DNA from: Polynucleobacter meluiroseus
GTDB lineage: Bacteria; Pseudomonadota; Gammaproteobacteria; Burkholderiales; Burkholderiaceae
Length of the DNA stretch: 12,047 bases
Assembly: GCA_945867755.1 (NCBI GenBank)
Contig: CAMBJN010000028.1
Location: forward strand, 1 to 12,047
Direction: 5' to 3'
The number at the start of each line of letters is the position of its first letter. The stretch's first letter is position 1. The notes beneath the pieces were generated by a model. That model did no database searches, was not told where the DNA came from, and saw only the letters and a list, made by a program, of their open reading frames with translations. Position numbers and translations under genes: made by a program. Shown here piece by piece: positions 1 to 7,701 of the stretch.

Positions 1-572
1 CCAATATTCAAACTCCAATCACTCCGGGCGTTATCCAAAATCCCAAAAGACTAAATAAGTCAGTTCCTCATGATGGCGGAACAATTGGCTTCATTGGTAA
101 AGAATGGGCAAGAAAAGGATTTGAGCAATTCATCAAGATTGCCTTGCAATTACACACCTCTCGACCCCAAATCAAACTATTGGTACTTGGAGCCGAAAAA
201 AATCAGGTGATGCATTTGTGCAGCAACTACCCTGGACAAATTTCATTTTTAGGTTGGCAAGCCAGCGCTAATTACTACCAAGAGTTGGATCTGCTGATTC
301 ACCCGGCATTCAGCGAAGCATATGGCATGGTCATCACAGAAGCGATGGCATCTCATGTTCCTGTGTTGGTCTCAAGCGTTTGCGGAGCAGCCAGTGATGT
401 CAGTACTCAACATGGCAGCGTACTAGACTTAAAGGACTCATTGGATAGTTGGGTGAATCAAGCAAATGATTGGCTTGACCATGCCAGTGATGTGCCAGGA
501 TATGAACGCCCATGGTCACAAGTGGCCGATGAATACTTAGCTCAATACCAATTAATTGCTAAAAGTAAATAA
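1..572 (+). CDS. GT4-family glycosyltransferase, C-terminal part (5' end outside window)
   Basis: The reading frame is open from the first complete codon at position 3 to the TAA at 570-572, so the gene begins upstream and about 190 C-terminal residues are visible. An internal TTG at 144 is not a credible start, because the upstream residues already continue the fold (GTIGFIGKEWARKGFEQF, the start of the nucleotide-sugar-binding Rossmann domain). The GT-B signature follows: an LLVLGAEK strand, FLGW, then HPAFSEAYGMVITEAMA with the E-x7-E motif that contacts the donor sugar nucleotide in retaining GT4 enzymes. Members of this family transfer hexoses to lipopolysaccharide core, capsule or O-antigen, usually at the inner face of the cytoplasmic membrane. 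Acceptor and sugar cannot be told from this fragment. The gene converges with dnaE across 43 bases that contain no clear terminator hairpin. Confidence 0.85.
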   Translation, partial: NIQTPITPGVIQNPKRLNKSVPHDGGTIGFIGKEWARKGFEQFIKIALQLHTSRPQIKLLVLGAEKNQVMHLCSNYPGQISFLGWQASANYYQELDLLIHPAFSEAYGMVITEAMASHVPVLVSSVCGAASDVSTQHGSVLDLKDSLDSWVNQANDWLDHASDVPGYERPWSQVADEYLAQYQLIAKSK

Positions 573-615
573 AAGCAAACTTATAAGCTGGTGAGCCATT
601 GAATACGCAAAACAA

Positions 616-3600
616 TCAAGCGTACTTAACTTCGACCATTCCTTGGCCACCTGACTTATTCAAAGCCAAGCTCAGGTTTCTAATGCTTTCATCATCGGGA
701 TAGATTTTCCAGGTGTCTGGGAATTGAACCAAGCATGCAGTTCCATTTGAAATAACGTCCGCCGTCATCATCAAGCCTTGTTGATTTTTCCCTGCAAAGA
801 CACTGACCTGCTGCTTAAATCCAGAAAGATCAATACCCTGCTGAAGTTGTACATGCAAACTTCTAGCAAACTTTAAGCGTGCCGTGGTCACATCCATGAT
901 TGATTCAGCAACGATTCTGATGCCTCCTGAAAATTTATCAGGTGTCACACTCACCTTGGCAATGATGAGCTCATCTTCTTTTAACCAATTTCTATTGGGC
1001 TCAAATAGCTCGCTATAAATGGTCATCTCTAATTGAGCTGAACCATCATCAATTGTGGCAATCATCAATTTGCCTCTTGGACCCATCATACTTCTGGTCG
1101 AGATCATGATGCCGGCAATCAACCTATCCTTGCCTTCAGTCAATTGATTTAGCTTGGTTCTAACAAAATGACTAACTTCATCTTGATAGGCATCAAATAA
1201 ATGGCCAGTTAAATACAAACCCAACGCAGCTTTTTCTTCTTGCAAGCGACGCTTCTCAAGCCAAGCATCTTCTTTGATCAATTCTGGTTTGTGCTCATCT
1301 GAAGAGCCCGCCATATCAAATAGGCTCACCTGTTGTGCAGAGGCATCCGCCTGATCAGCAGCTTCCATCGCTCTTGGTAAAGACGCCAATAAAGTTGCCC
1401 GAGAGTCATAACCATCATACAAAGAATCGAATGCTCCTGCACGAATCAAAGCTTCCATTGTGCGACGATTCACTACTCGGCGATCTAACCTTGAACAGAA
1501 ATCAAATAGATCTTTAAAAGGACTTTCAGCCCGCGCCTGAATAATTTGCTCAATCGCGCCCTCTCCAGAGCCTCTGATGGCACCCAAGCCATAACGAATC
1601 ATGGTGGCAGTCTGCTCTTTATTCTGAGGATTCTCACGCAATGGCATGAAACGATAAACGCTGGCGTTCACATCTGGAGGTAAAATTTTGATTTTGTTAA
1701 CCAATGCATCCTCATAAAGTATTTTTACTTTATCGGTGTCGTCCATTGCCAATGACAAGTTGGCAGCGATAAATTCAGCTGGGTAGTGAGCCTTTAACCA
1801 GGCAGTGTGATAAGCCAATAGAGCATAGGCTGCAGCGTGAGATTTATTAAAACCGTAACCTGCAAACTTTTCCATCAAGTTAAAAGTTTCATCAGCCTTA
1901 TCAGCCTTCAACCCACTCTTACCGGCGCCATCTCTGAATAACTGACGATGCTCCGCCATCTCTTCAGGTTTTTTCTTACCCATAGCGCGGCGTAATAAGT
2001 CAGCGCCACCCAATGAGTAACCGCCAATGATCTGGGCCATCTGCATCACCTGCTCTTGATAAACCATGATGCCGTAGGTTTCTCTTAATACTGGCTCAAC
2101 ACGCGGATCTGGGTAGTGTACTTGTTCTTTGCCGTGTTTACGAGCAATAAACGATGGGATCAAATCCATCGGTCCTGGTCGATACAAAGCCACCAAGGCG
2201 ATGATGTCCTCAAAGCGGTCAGGTTTTGCTTCACGTAACATGCCTTGCATGCCACGACTTTCTAACTGGAACACAGCGACTGTATTGGCATTTTTTAGAA
2301 TTTCAAATACGGCGGGATCATCCAAGGGTACTTGGCCAACGCGCCAATCTTTCTTCTCCGGATACAGTTGGTGGATATATCTCTCAGCCCAATCCAAAAT
2401 TGTGAGTGTTGTAAGACCCAAGAAGTCAAACTTGACCAAGCCAACAGCCTCAACATCATCCTTGTCGAACTGACTGACCACTCCAGTATCCGAACCTTCT
2501 TTGCCGTCTTTACTGCCTTGCGTATAAAGCGGGCAGAAATCTGTGAGCTTGCCTGGAGCAATCAATACGCCACCAGCATGCATGCCCACGTTTCGCGTCA
2601 TGCCCTCTAACTGCTGAGCCAAGCCCAGGAGTTGTCTAACCTCTTCCTCGCGAGACTCACGCTCAGCTAAAAGTTTCTCTTCTTTTTTGGCCTGCTCAAT
2701 GGTGACGTGCTGACCAGGTTTATTGGGAATTAATTTAGAAATGCCATCCACAAATCCGTATGGTTGTTCTAGCACACGTCCCACATCTCGAATCGCTGCG
2801 CGTGCAGCCATCGTGCCAAATGTGACAATTTGACTCACAGCATCCTTGCCATATTTTTCTTTAACATAAGCAATCACCCGATCGCGACCGTGCTGACAGA
2901 AGTCAATGTCAAAGTCAGGCATCGATACACGCTCAGGGTTTAAGAATCGCTCAAAGAGCAAGTTGTATCTCAGCGGATCAAGATCGGTAATGCCCAAAGA
3001 ATAAGCAACCAAGGAACCTGCGCCAGAGCCTCGACCAGGACCCACTGGCACACCATTATTTTTTGCCCAGTTGATAAAGTCAGCCACAATCAAAAAGTAA
3101 CCTGGGAATCCCATCTGAGAAATAGTTCTTGCTTCAAACTTTAAGCGCACCTCATAACTGGGGCGCTGCTTTTCTCTTTCAGCTTTATCGGGATATAAAT
3201 GCAGCAAATGTTTGGATAAGCCTTCCATGGCTTTTTCCATTAAATAATCATCCAACGTCATACCATCAGGCACTGGGAAATCTGGCAACTGAGGCTTGCC
3301 CAAGGTCAAGGATAAATTGCAACGCTTGGCAATTTCGACACTGTTCGTAATGGCTGCTGGTAAATCAGCAAACAACGCTTGCATCTCTGCTTGAGTTTTA
3401 AAGTACTGCTCGGCTGTGAATTTCTTTGCGCGCTTAGGATTACCAAGCACCTCTCCTTCAGCAATACATACTCTTGCTTCGTGCGCCCTGAAGTCGGTTG
3501 GCTTCATGAATTGAATAGAATGTGTTGCCACTACAGGCAACTCAAGTTCATTCGCTAGATGAACAGCTTCATGAAGATGAGCCTCATCCTGAGGATGTCC

Positions 3601-4122
3601 TGCACGTTGAACTTCAATGTAAAAAGATCCATTAAAAAAACTTGCCCACTTTTTGGCACAAGCCATGGCTTCGGCATGCTGACCGGCTAATAAGTGCTGT
3701 CCAACATTACCCAATCTTGCACCCGATAAAGCAATCAAACCCTCGGCGTGATCTTTGAACCACTTGACATCAATTTCTGAACGACCTTTAAATTGATTGG
3801 TCAGCGATGCCTTGGTTAGTAATTCGCATAAGTTCAAATAACCCTGGTGGTTTCTTACCAACAACTGGAGTCTGAATGGTTTATCTCTGTCCTCAGTATT
3901 GGTGATCCAAACATCACTACCAATAATAGGTTTAATACCTTCTTTGCGCGCTGCTTGATAGAATTTGACCAATCCAAAAACATTGCTTAAATCTGTTAGA
4001 GCCAATGCACCCATTTGATCTTTAACCACTGCCGCAACGGCATCATCGATGCGCACAGCCCCATCTACAATGGAATACTCGGAGTGAAGACGTAAATGAA
4101 CAAAGTTGGTATTTAAAGACAT
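616..4122 (-). CDS. dnaE: DNA polymerase III subunit alpha
   Basis: This is the replicative polymerase catalytic subunit (1168 residues; the E. coli protein has 1160). The N-terminal PHP domain opens with FVHLRLHSEYSIVDG. The C-family polymerase active site is PDFDIDF at 402-408, giving catalytic D403 and D405, with the third aspartate D566 in VKFDFLGL. VGPGRGSGAGSLVAY and FNKSHAAAYA are further family motifs. A consensus beta-clamp-binding motif, QVSLF, lies at 931-935 and is closer to consensus than the E. coli site. An OB fold spans roughly 995-1070 and a tau-binding C-terminal domain follows. The start is ATG at 4122: the frame closes at an upstream TAA (4132-4134) with no other start between. 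No good Shine-Dalgarno sequence is visible. The gene is divergent from gluQ with 3 nt between start codons. No frameshift or intein is seen. Confidence 0.98.
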   Translation of the reverse strand: MSLNTNFVHLRLHSEYSIVDGAVRIDDAVAAVVKDQMGALALTDLSNVFGLVKFYQAARKEGIKPIIGSDVWITNTEDRDKPFRLQLLVRNHQGYLNLCELLTKASLTNQFKGRSEIDVKWFKDHAEGLIALSGARLGNVGQHLLAGQHAEAMACAKKWASFFNGSFYIEVQRAGHPQDEAHLHEAVHLANELELPVVATHSIQFMKPTDFRAHEARVCIAEGEVLGNPKRAKKFTAEQYFKTQAEMQALFADLPAAITNSVEIAKRCNLSLTLGKPQLPDFPVPDGMTLDDYLMEKAMEGLSKHLLHLYPDKAEREKQRPSYEVRLKFEARTISQMGFPGYFLIVADFINWAKNNGVPVGPGRGSGAGSLVAYSLGITDLDPLRYNLLFERFLNPERVSMPDFDIDFCQHGRDRVIAYVKEKYGKDAVSQIVTFGTMAARAAIRDVGRVLEQPYGFVDGISKLIPNKPGQHVTIEQAKKEEKLLAERESREEEVRQLLGLAQQLEGMTRNVGMHAGGVLIAPGKLTDFCPLYTQGSKDGKEGSDTGVVSQFDKDDVEAVGLVKFDFLGLTTLTILDWAERYIHQLYPEKKDWRVGQVPLDDPAVFEILKNANTVAVFQLESRGMQGMLREAKPDRFEDIIALVALYRPGPMDLIPSFIARKHGKEQVHYPDPRVEPVLRETYGIMVYQEQVMQMAQIIGGYSLGGADLLRRAMGKKKPEEMAEHRQLFRDGAGKSGLKADKADETFNLMEKFAGYGFNKSHAAAYALLAYHTAWLKAHYPAEFIAANLSLAMDDTDKVKILYEDALVNKIKILPPDVNASVYRFMPLRENPQNKEQTATMIRYGLGAIRGSGEGAIEQIIQARAESPFKDLFDFCSRLDRRVVNRRTMEALIRAGAFDSLYDGYDSRATLLASLPRAMEAADQADASAQQVSLFDMAGSSDEHKPELIKEDAWLEKRRLQEEKAALGLYLTGHLFDAYQDEVSHFVRTKLNQLTEGKDRLIAGIMISTRSMMGPRGKLMIATIDDGSAQLEMTIYSELFEPNRNWLKEDELIIAKVSVTPDKFSGGIRIVAESIMDVTTARLKFARSLHVQLQQGIDLSGFKQQVSVFAGKNQQGLMMTADVISNGTACLVQFPDTWKIYPDDESIRNLSLALNKSGGQGMVEVKYA

Positions 4123-4125
4123 GAG

Positions 4126-5043
4126 ATGATTTTAGCTATGTTCAAGACTCAATACCGCGGTCGCTTCGCACCCTCACCCACAGGCGCTCTCCACGCCGGG
4201 TCGCTCGCAACCGCCCTTGGCAGTTGGCTTGACGCCCGAGCTCATCAAGGAAAGTGGCTTTTAAGGATCGAGGACCTTGATTTACCAAGGTGCGTTCCAG
4301 GTGCCGACAAAATCATCATTCAGCAACTGTTGAATTGCGGTTTACATTGGGATGAAGAGATTGAATACCAATCCAAACGAAGTCATTTTTACGAAACAGC
4401 CTTGAATCAATTAAAACAAGAAAAAAAGGCTTATAGCTGCCGGTGCACTCGCAAACAAATTGAAGATCAATTACTGCGCTTGGGGAAAAAGAAAGATCGG
4501 CACGGTGAACTTGTTTACCCGGGGAGCTGTCGAAACTTAGTAGAAGTCACTGAGCCATGCGCTTGGCGTTTATTGGTCACAGACCCTGAGATTGAATCAT
4601 CTGTGGGCGACTTTGTCTTAAGGCGCTCAGACAGATTATTTACTTATCAATTGGCCGTTGTCGTGGATGATCACCTACAGGGAATCACACATGTGGTGAG
4701 AGGTGAAGATTTATTAGACAACACTGCTAGGCAAATTTATCTTCAACAACAACTCAATTACCCCCAACCTCATTATCTTCATTTGCCTTTGGTGCTGGAT
4801 GGCAACAAGGAAAAGCTCAGCAAACAAACCAATGCAACTACCATTGCTTGCCATACCCCTGGTGAGGCATTACAAGCTCTTCAGGCTGCTGCGAGACATT
4901 TGGGTTTGAATGGGCCTGAACTTTTAAGTAACGGCTCTGACGGCTCTAATTTAAAAGAAGTGAATGAATTAAAGATAAATGAAACAACCATCAAACAGTG
5001 GTTAGAAACCGCTGTTGAGCATTATCGAAAAACTCGTCTATAA
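4126..5043 (+). CDS. gluQ: glutamyl-Q tRNA(Asp) synthetase
   Basis: GluQ activates glutamate and attaches it to the queuosine base at the wobble position (34) of tRNA-Asp; it resembles the catalytic core of glutamyl-tRNA synthetase without the anticodon-binding domain. Length (305 residues) matches the family. Visible motifs are YRGRFAPSPTGALHAGSL (HIGH-type ATP site), RIEDLD, and KLSKQT, the KMSKS-type loop. A zinc site is formed by C105, C107, Y131 and C135 (CRC..YPGSC), which separates GluQ from ordinary GluRS. The product of queG in this window supplies its substrate base, queuosine. Two starts are possible: ATG 4126 and ATG 4138, the latter giving MFKTQYRGRF, more like usual family N-termini. 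Neither has a strong ribosome-binding site. The gene converges with the helicase gene, 14 nt away, with no clear terminator. Confidence 0.96.
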   Translation: MILAMFKTQYRGRFAPSPTGALHAGSLATALGSWLDARAHQGKWLLRIEDLDLPRCVPGADKIIIQQLLNCGLHWDEEIEYQSKRSHFYETALNQLKQEKKAYSCRCTRKQIEDQLLRLGKKKDRHGELVYPGSCRNLVEVTEPCAWRLLVTDPEIESSVGDFVLRRSDRLFTYQLAVVVDDHLQGITHVVRGEDLLDNTARQIYLQQQLNYPQPHYLHLPLVLDGNKEKLSKQTNATTIACHTPGEALQALQAAARHLGLNGPELLSNGSDGSNLKEVNELKINETTIKQWLETAVEHYRKTRL

Positions 5044-5057
5044 ATTTAAATAGAAGC

Positions 5058-6431
5058 TTATTTTTTAAAGCCGCCCAATAAAGCAGCCCTTGGCTTTGTG
5101 CCAGGCTGAATCGATGGTTTGCTTGTTGCTGGAGATGAAGTTTGAATGCTTGCCTGAGCAGTTGACTCAGCTTGACCTGTCACCGTTGGCTTTTCTTCCT
5201 TAGCTGTGGATACCTTATATGGCATATAGAAAAATGGATCACCCGTAGGGCCATTAGCAGGATCAGGGACAGGCAAGCGAAGCAATTTGCGGTTCATCAA
5301 CTTCTCAATATCAGCCAATAGTCTTTCTTCAGAGGCGTCCACCAATGCAATCGCATCACCTTGTGCGCCCGCACGACCAGTACGACCGATGCGATGAACA
5401 TAATCTTCAGCATTGAAAGGCAACTCATGGTTGATCACACAAGGCATGTCTACAATATCAAGTCCTCGTGCTGCAACATCGGTGGCAACCAATACATCCA
5501 TCGTGCCTTTTTTGAAGGACTCTAAAATTTGCATGCGCTCAATCTGACTCTTATCTCCATGAATCGCACCAGCTTTGATACCACTGCGTTCTAAAGCACT
5601 GGCCAGCTTGCCGCAACCAATACGGCTATTAGTGAACACAATCGCTTGACGAGTCAAGCCTTGCTGAACCCGTGCTTTTAAAACTTTGATGACGGCGTCT
5701 TTCTTTTGCTCCGACGGGACCATGTGTATCACTTGGCGCACAGTGTCTGCAGCCGCATTTTGTCTTGCGACCTCAATCGTCACTGGTTCACGTAAATAGC
5801 TTTGCGCTAATTTCTTAATCTCTGATGAAAAGGTGGCCGAGAATAAAAGTGTCTGACGTTTTGCTGGGATCAAAGCAATGATGCGCTGAAGATCTGGCAA
5901 GAAACCCATATCTAACATGCGGTCCGCTTCATCCAAAATCAAAAATTGCACTTGAGATAAATTCGCATTTTTTTGACCAATGTGATCAAGCAATCGACCT
6001 GGTGTGGCAATTAACAACTCAACACCTGAACGCAATAAACTTGTTTGAGCGGACATATCAACGCCACCAAATACCACTGCGGTTCTGATATCAGTGTACT
6101 TAGCGTATTTGAATGCGTTGTCAGCAACCTGATCTGCCAACTCACGGGTTGGGGTTAAAACTAAAGCACGTATTGGATGTCTGGCAGGAGATGCACTGCT
6201 ACTGGCCATTGGCAAGATGTTTTGCAAAATCGGCAAAACAAAAGCTGCAGTTTTACCTGTACCCGTCTGCGCAGCACCCATCACATCTTGACCTTTTAAG
6301 ACATGTGGCATTGCTTGCGCTTGAATCGGTGTAGGGGTTGTATAGCCCTGTTCTAAAACAGCGCGAAGGATTGGTTCGGAAAATCCGAAATCAGTAAAAC
6401 TAGGGGGTGTATTAGTTTGTTCTGTACTCAC
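5058..6431 (-). CDS. rhlE: DEAD-box ATP-dependent RNA helicase, RhlE-like
   Basis: A 457-residue superfamily 2 RNA helicase with every motif in order: Q motif from F12 to Q37, Walker A AQTGTGKT 54-61, PTRELA 94-99, TPGR 143-146, DEAD 167-170, SAT 198-200, IVFTNS 264-269, ATDVAARGLDI 316-326 and HRIGRTGR 346-353. Such proteins unwind short RNA duplexes in ribosome assembly, mRNA decay or cold adaptation. The core architecture and short basic tail fit the RhlE subgroup; the tail after about residue 385 is Ser/Thr/Pro/Ala/Lys-rich and probably disordered. The start is GTG at 6431. An in-frame TAG three codons upstream (6438-6440) rules out any earlier start, and the Q motif begins only 11 residues in. 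RhlE is chosen over SrmB, DbpA or CsdA because no extra RNA-binding domain is present. Confidence 0.9.
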   Translation of the reverse strand: MSTEQTNTPPSFTDFGFSEPILRAVLEQGYTTPTPIQAQAMPHVLKGQDVMGAAQTGTGKTAAFVLPILQNILPMASSSASPARHPIRALVLTPTRELADQVADNAFKYAKYTDIRTAVVFGGVDMSAQTSLLRSGVELLIATPGRLLDHIGQKNANLSQVQFLILDEADRMLDMGFLPDLQRIIALIPAKRQTLLFSATFSSEIKKLAQSYLREPVTIEVARQNAAADTVRQVIHMVPSEQKKDAVIKVLKARVQQGLTRQAIVFTNSRIGCGKLASALERSGIKAGAIHGDKSQIERMQILESFKKGTMDVLVATDVAARGLDIVDMPCVINHELPFNAEDYVHRIGRTGRAGAQGDAIALVDASEERLLADIEKLMNRKLLRLPVPDPANGPTGDPFFYMPYKVSTAKEEKPTVTGQAESTAQASIQTSSPATSKPSIQPGTKPRAALLGGFKK

Positions 6432-6477
6432 AGGGCTCTATTATGAGGCCTGTGAGTATTTGACACTGAATTATTGC

Positions 6478-6497
6478 TTAATCGCATATTTAATCGC
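6478..6497. repeat. tandem 8-mer TTAATCGC, two copies 12 bp apart
   Basis: TTAATCGC occurs at 6478-6485 and 6490-6497, in the 104-bp gap upstream of the helicase start. The 12-bp period is close to one helical turn, so a protein could bind both copies on one DNA face. No regulator is identified, and chance is possible in AT-rich DNA. Confidence 0.3.
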
Positions 6498-6504
6498 TTA
6501 CATG

Positions 6505-6521
6505 TGACCAAGTGAAGGTCA
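6505..6521. repeat. short inverted repeat TGACC-N7-GGTCA
   Basis: TGACC at 6505-6509 and GGTCA at 6517-6521 are separated by 7 nt. The site lies just downstream of the GlcG-like gene and about 75 bp upstream of the helicase start. It could be a weak hairpin or a dimer operator. No T tract follows on either strand, so an intrinsic terminator is not supported. Confidence 0.3.
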
Positions 6522-6535
6522 GCTTAATGCGCAAC

Positions 6536-6943
6536 TTAAAGAGCGGCAATACCAGCCTTAGCAATTTCAGCATCTTCGTTTGATTTAACACCTGAAACGC
6601 CTATAGCGCCGATTGTTTGATCGTCGACCACGATGTTCACACCACCCTCAAGCGTTCCCTGAAGAACCGCTGTGGCATTTAAAAATGAATAGCGACCGCC
6701 ATTGATCACGTCTTCATAAATTTTGCTCTCACGACGCCCTAAAGCTGATGCACGGCCTTTTTCTTGAGCAATATAGGCTGACACAGGTGGGCAATTGTCA
6801 CGACGTGTGAAGCCCAATAAGTGACCTCCATCATCAACCACTGCAATACATACTGCCCAGTTATTTTTTTCAGCATGGGCATTGGCTGCGGCCAATATTT
6901 TTTGCACATCTGATTGATTTAAATAAGCTTTTTGACCTGGCAT
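6536..6943 (-). CDS. GlcG/HbpS-family (DUF336, heme-degrading domain) protein
   Basis: A 135-residue single-domain protein of the GlcG/HbpS family (Pfam haem-degrading, formerly DUF336). Recognisable elements are the N-terminal helix LNQSDVQKILAAANAHAEK, the central strand AVCIAVVDDGGHLLGFTR, and the C-terminal EGGVNIVVDDQTIGAIGVSG with the glycine-rich turn typical of the family. No signal peptide or membrane segment is seen, so it should be cytosolic. Some relatives bind heme (Streptomyces HbpS); others sit in glycolate or catabolic operons with no proven reaction, so a specific function is not assigned. The start is ATG 6943, with a clear Shine-Dalgarno GGAGA at 6949-6953 spaced 5 nt. The gene stands alone on the minus strand, divergent from the ArsR-type regulator. 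Regulation by that neighbour is conceivable but unproven. Confidence 0.85.
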   Translation of the reverse strand: MPGQKAYLNQSDVQKILAAANAHAEKNNWAVCIAVVDDGGHLLGFTRRDNCPPVSAYIAQEKGRASALGRRESKIYEDVINGGRYSFLNATAVLQGTLEGGVNIVVDDQTIGAIGVSGVKSNEDAEIAKAGIAAL

Positions 6944-7084
6944 ACTGTTCTCCTATGAAGATTTATGTTTTTTAAGACTTTGTACGATACCTTAATTTGG
7001 GCTTTTCGTCCCCTTGCTTAAGTTCATTTATATGGGGAAAGCATTAAGAACATCGACGCAAACCTTTAGCTAACCATAAGAAAT

Positions 7085-7114
7085 AGTTAATATTAATATA
7101 TAATGTAAATAACT
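7085..7114 (+). promoter_or_regulatory. AT-rich promoter/operator of the ArsR-type regulator
   Basis: A perfect -10 hexamer TATAAT lies at 7099-7104, predicting transcription start near 7111. No good -35 hexamer is present at the usual distance. The -10 is embedded in symmetric AT-rich DNA: TTAATATTAA (7087-7096) is a perfect 10-bp palindrome, and AGTTA (7085-7089) pairs with TAACT (7110-7114) around a centre inside the -10. BigR-type repressors are known to bind AT-rich palindromes overlapping their own promoter, so autorepression here is a reasonable inference. The rest of the gap (6944-7084) shows no strong promoter for the divergent gene, only a weak TATAAA-like element on the minus strand at 7027-7032. 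Confidence 0.55.
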
Positions 7115-7136
7115 TATTAATCAATTGGTGAACTTG

Positions 7137-7475
7137 ATGGACGCAAAAGAGAAACTATCGATGAGCGAAAGCGTGCAGTTTGATATTGCTGCGATGAGAG
7201 ATAACGCTGACAAAGCCTGTCGCATGATGAAAACATTAGCCAATCGCGATCGCTTGTTGTTGCTTTGCCAATTGAGTCAAGGTGAGAAGCGCGTTGGTGA
7301 GTTAGAAGAAGTTACCAATATTCAACAGCCAACCTTGTCACAACAATTGGCTGTGCTTCGCGAAGAAGGTGTTGTCTCAACACGCCGCGATGGCAAACAT
7401 ATTTATTACAAGATTTCGAGCCCCATCGCGATGTCCGTGATGGAATTGTTGTACGCCAGTTACTGTGGCAAATAA
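7137..7475 (+). CDS. ArsR-family repressor of the BigR/SqrR/YgaV sulfide-sensing type
   Basis: A small winged-helix repressor (112 residues from ATG 7137). The recognition helix is IQQPTLSQQLAVLREEGVV, and the wing is TRRDGKHIYYKI. It lacks the metal-binding ELCVCDL motif of classical ArsR. Instead it has C44 (LLLLCQL) and C110 (YASYCGK), 66 residues apart, as in BigR (C42/C108), where persulfide formation between the two cysteines releases DNA. This places it with the reactive-sulfur sensors rather than arsenic or zinc sensors. Starts at TTG 7125, GTG 7128, ATG 7137 and ATG 7161 are all in frame; ATG 7137 is preferred because GGTG lies 6 nt upstream and the predicted transcript starts near 7111. 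It forms an operon with the DUF2892 gene, like E. coli ygaV-ygaP. Confidence 0.88.
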   Translation: MDAKEKLSMSESVQFDIAAMRDNADKACRMMKTLANRDRLLLLCQLSQGEKRVGELEEVTNIQQPTLSQQLAVLREEGVVSTRRDGKHIYYKISSPIAMSVMELLYASYCGK

Positions 7476-7480
7476 GGAGA
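7474..7480 (+). promoter_or_regulatory. strong Shine-Dalgarno site deciding the DUF2892 start
   Basis: AAGGAGA at 7474-7480 lies 5 nt before ATG 7486 and overlaps the regulator's TAA stop codon (7473-7475). It fixes the downstream start at 7486 rather than at the in-frame GTG at 7465, and suggests translational coupling of the two genes. Confidence 0.85.
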
Positions 7481-7485
7481 AGTTT

Positions 7486-7674
7486 ATGGAATCCAATGTC
7501 GGCGGAATTGACCGCACTTTACGTATCGCAATTGGTGCACTTTTGGTTGTTTTGGCAATTATTGGCGTGATTGGTAACTGGGGTTGGATTGGTTTATTAC
7601 CGATTGCAACGGGCGTTTTCCGTTTCTGCCCAGCATATCCATTACTGGGTATCAAAACTTGTAAGAATAATTAA
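7486..7674 (+). CDS. DUF2892 (YgaP-like) small inner-membrane protein
   Basis: A 62-residue protein matching the YgaP-type transmembrane domain (DUF2892). The N-terminus SNVGGIDRTLRIAIGA is the typical amphipathic lead-in. Two hydrophobic segments follow (about 14-30 and 33-47), then FCPAYPLLGIKTC with cysteines C48 and C59, a signature shared with the membrane part of E. coli YgaP. In YgaP this hairpin is fused to a cytosolic rhodanese; here the rhodanese is absent and the protein is membrane domain only. Its molecular role is not established; the family occurs widely beside sulfur-transfer enzymes. Together with the BigR-type regulator directly upstream (10 nt gap, shared transcript) the likely context is a response to sulfide or persulfide, which is an inference from neighbours. 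The conserved cysteines could carry sulfane sulfur. Confidence 0.88.
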   Translation: MESNVGGIDRTLRIAIGALLVVLAIIGVIGNWGWIGLLPIATGVFRFCPAYPLLGIKTCKNN

Positions 7675-7701
7675 TTCTCAAATTAATCTAAAGCCTCATA
7701 C

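Noticed and set aside
2129..2610. Several open frames on both strands within dnaE
   Set aside because: They overlap the strongly conserved polymerase coding sequence and look like nothing recognisable; treated as shadows.
6460..6490. Perfect TTGACA at 6460-6465 with CATATT at 6485-6490 on the plus strand
   Set aside because: The spacing is 19 bp, the -10 is poor, and downstream there is only the antisense strand of the GlcG-like gene.
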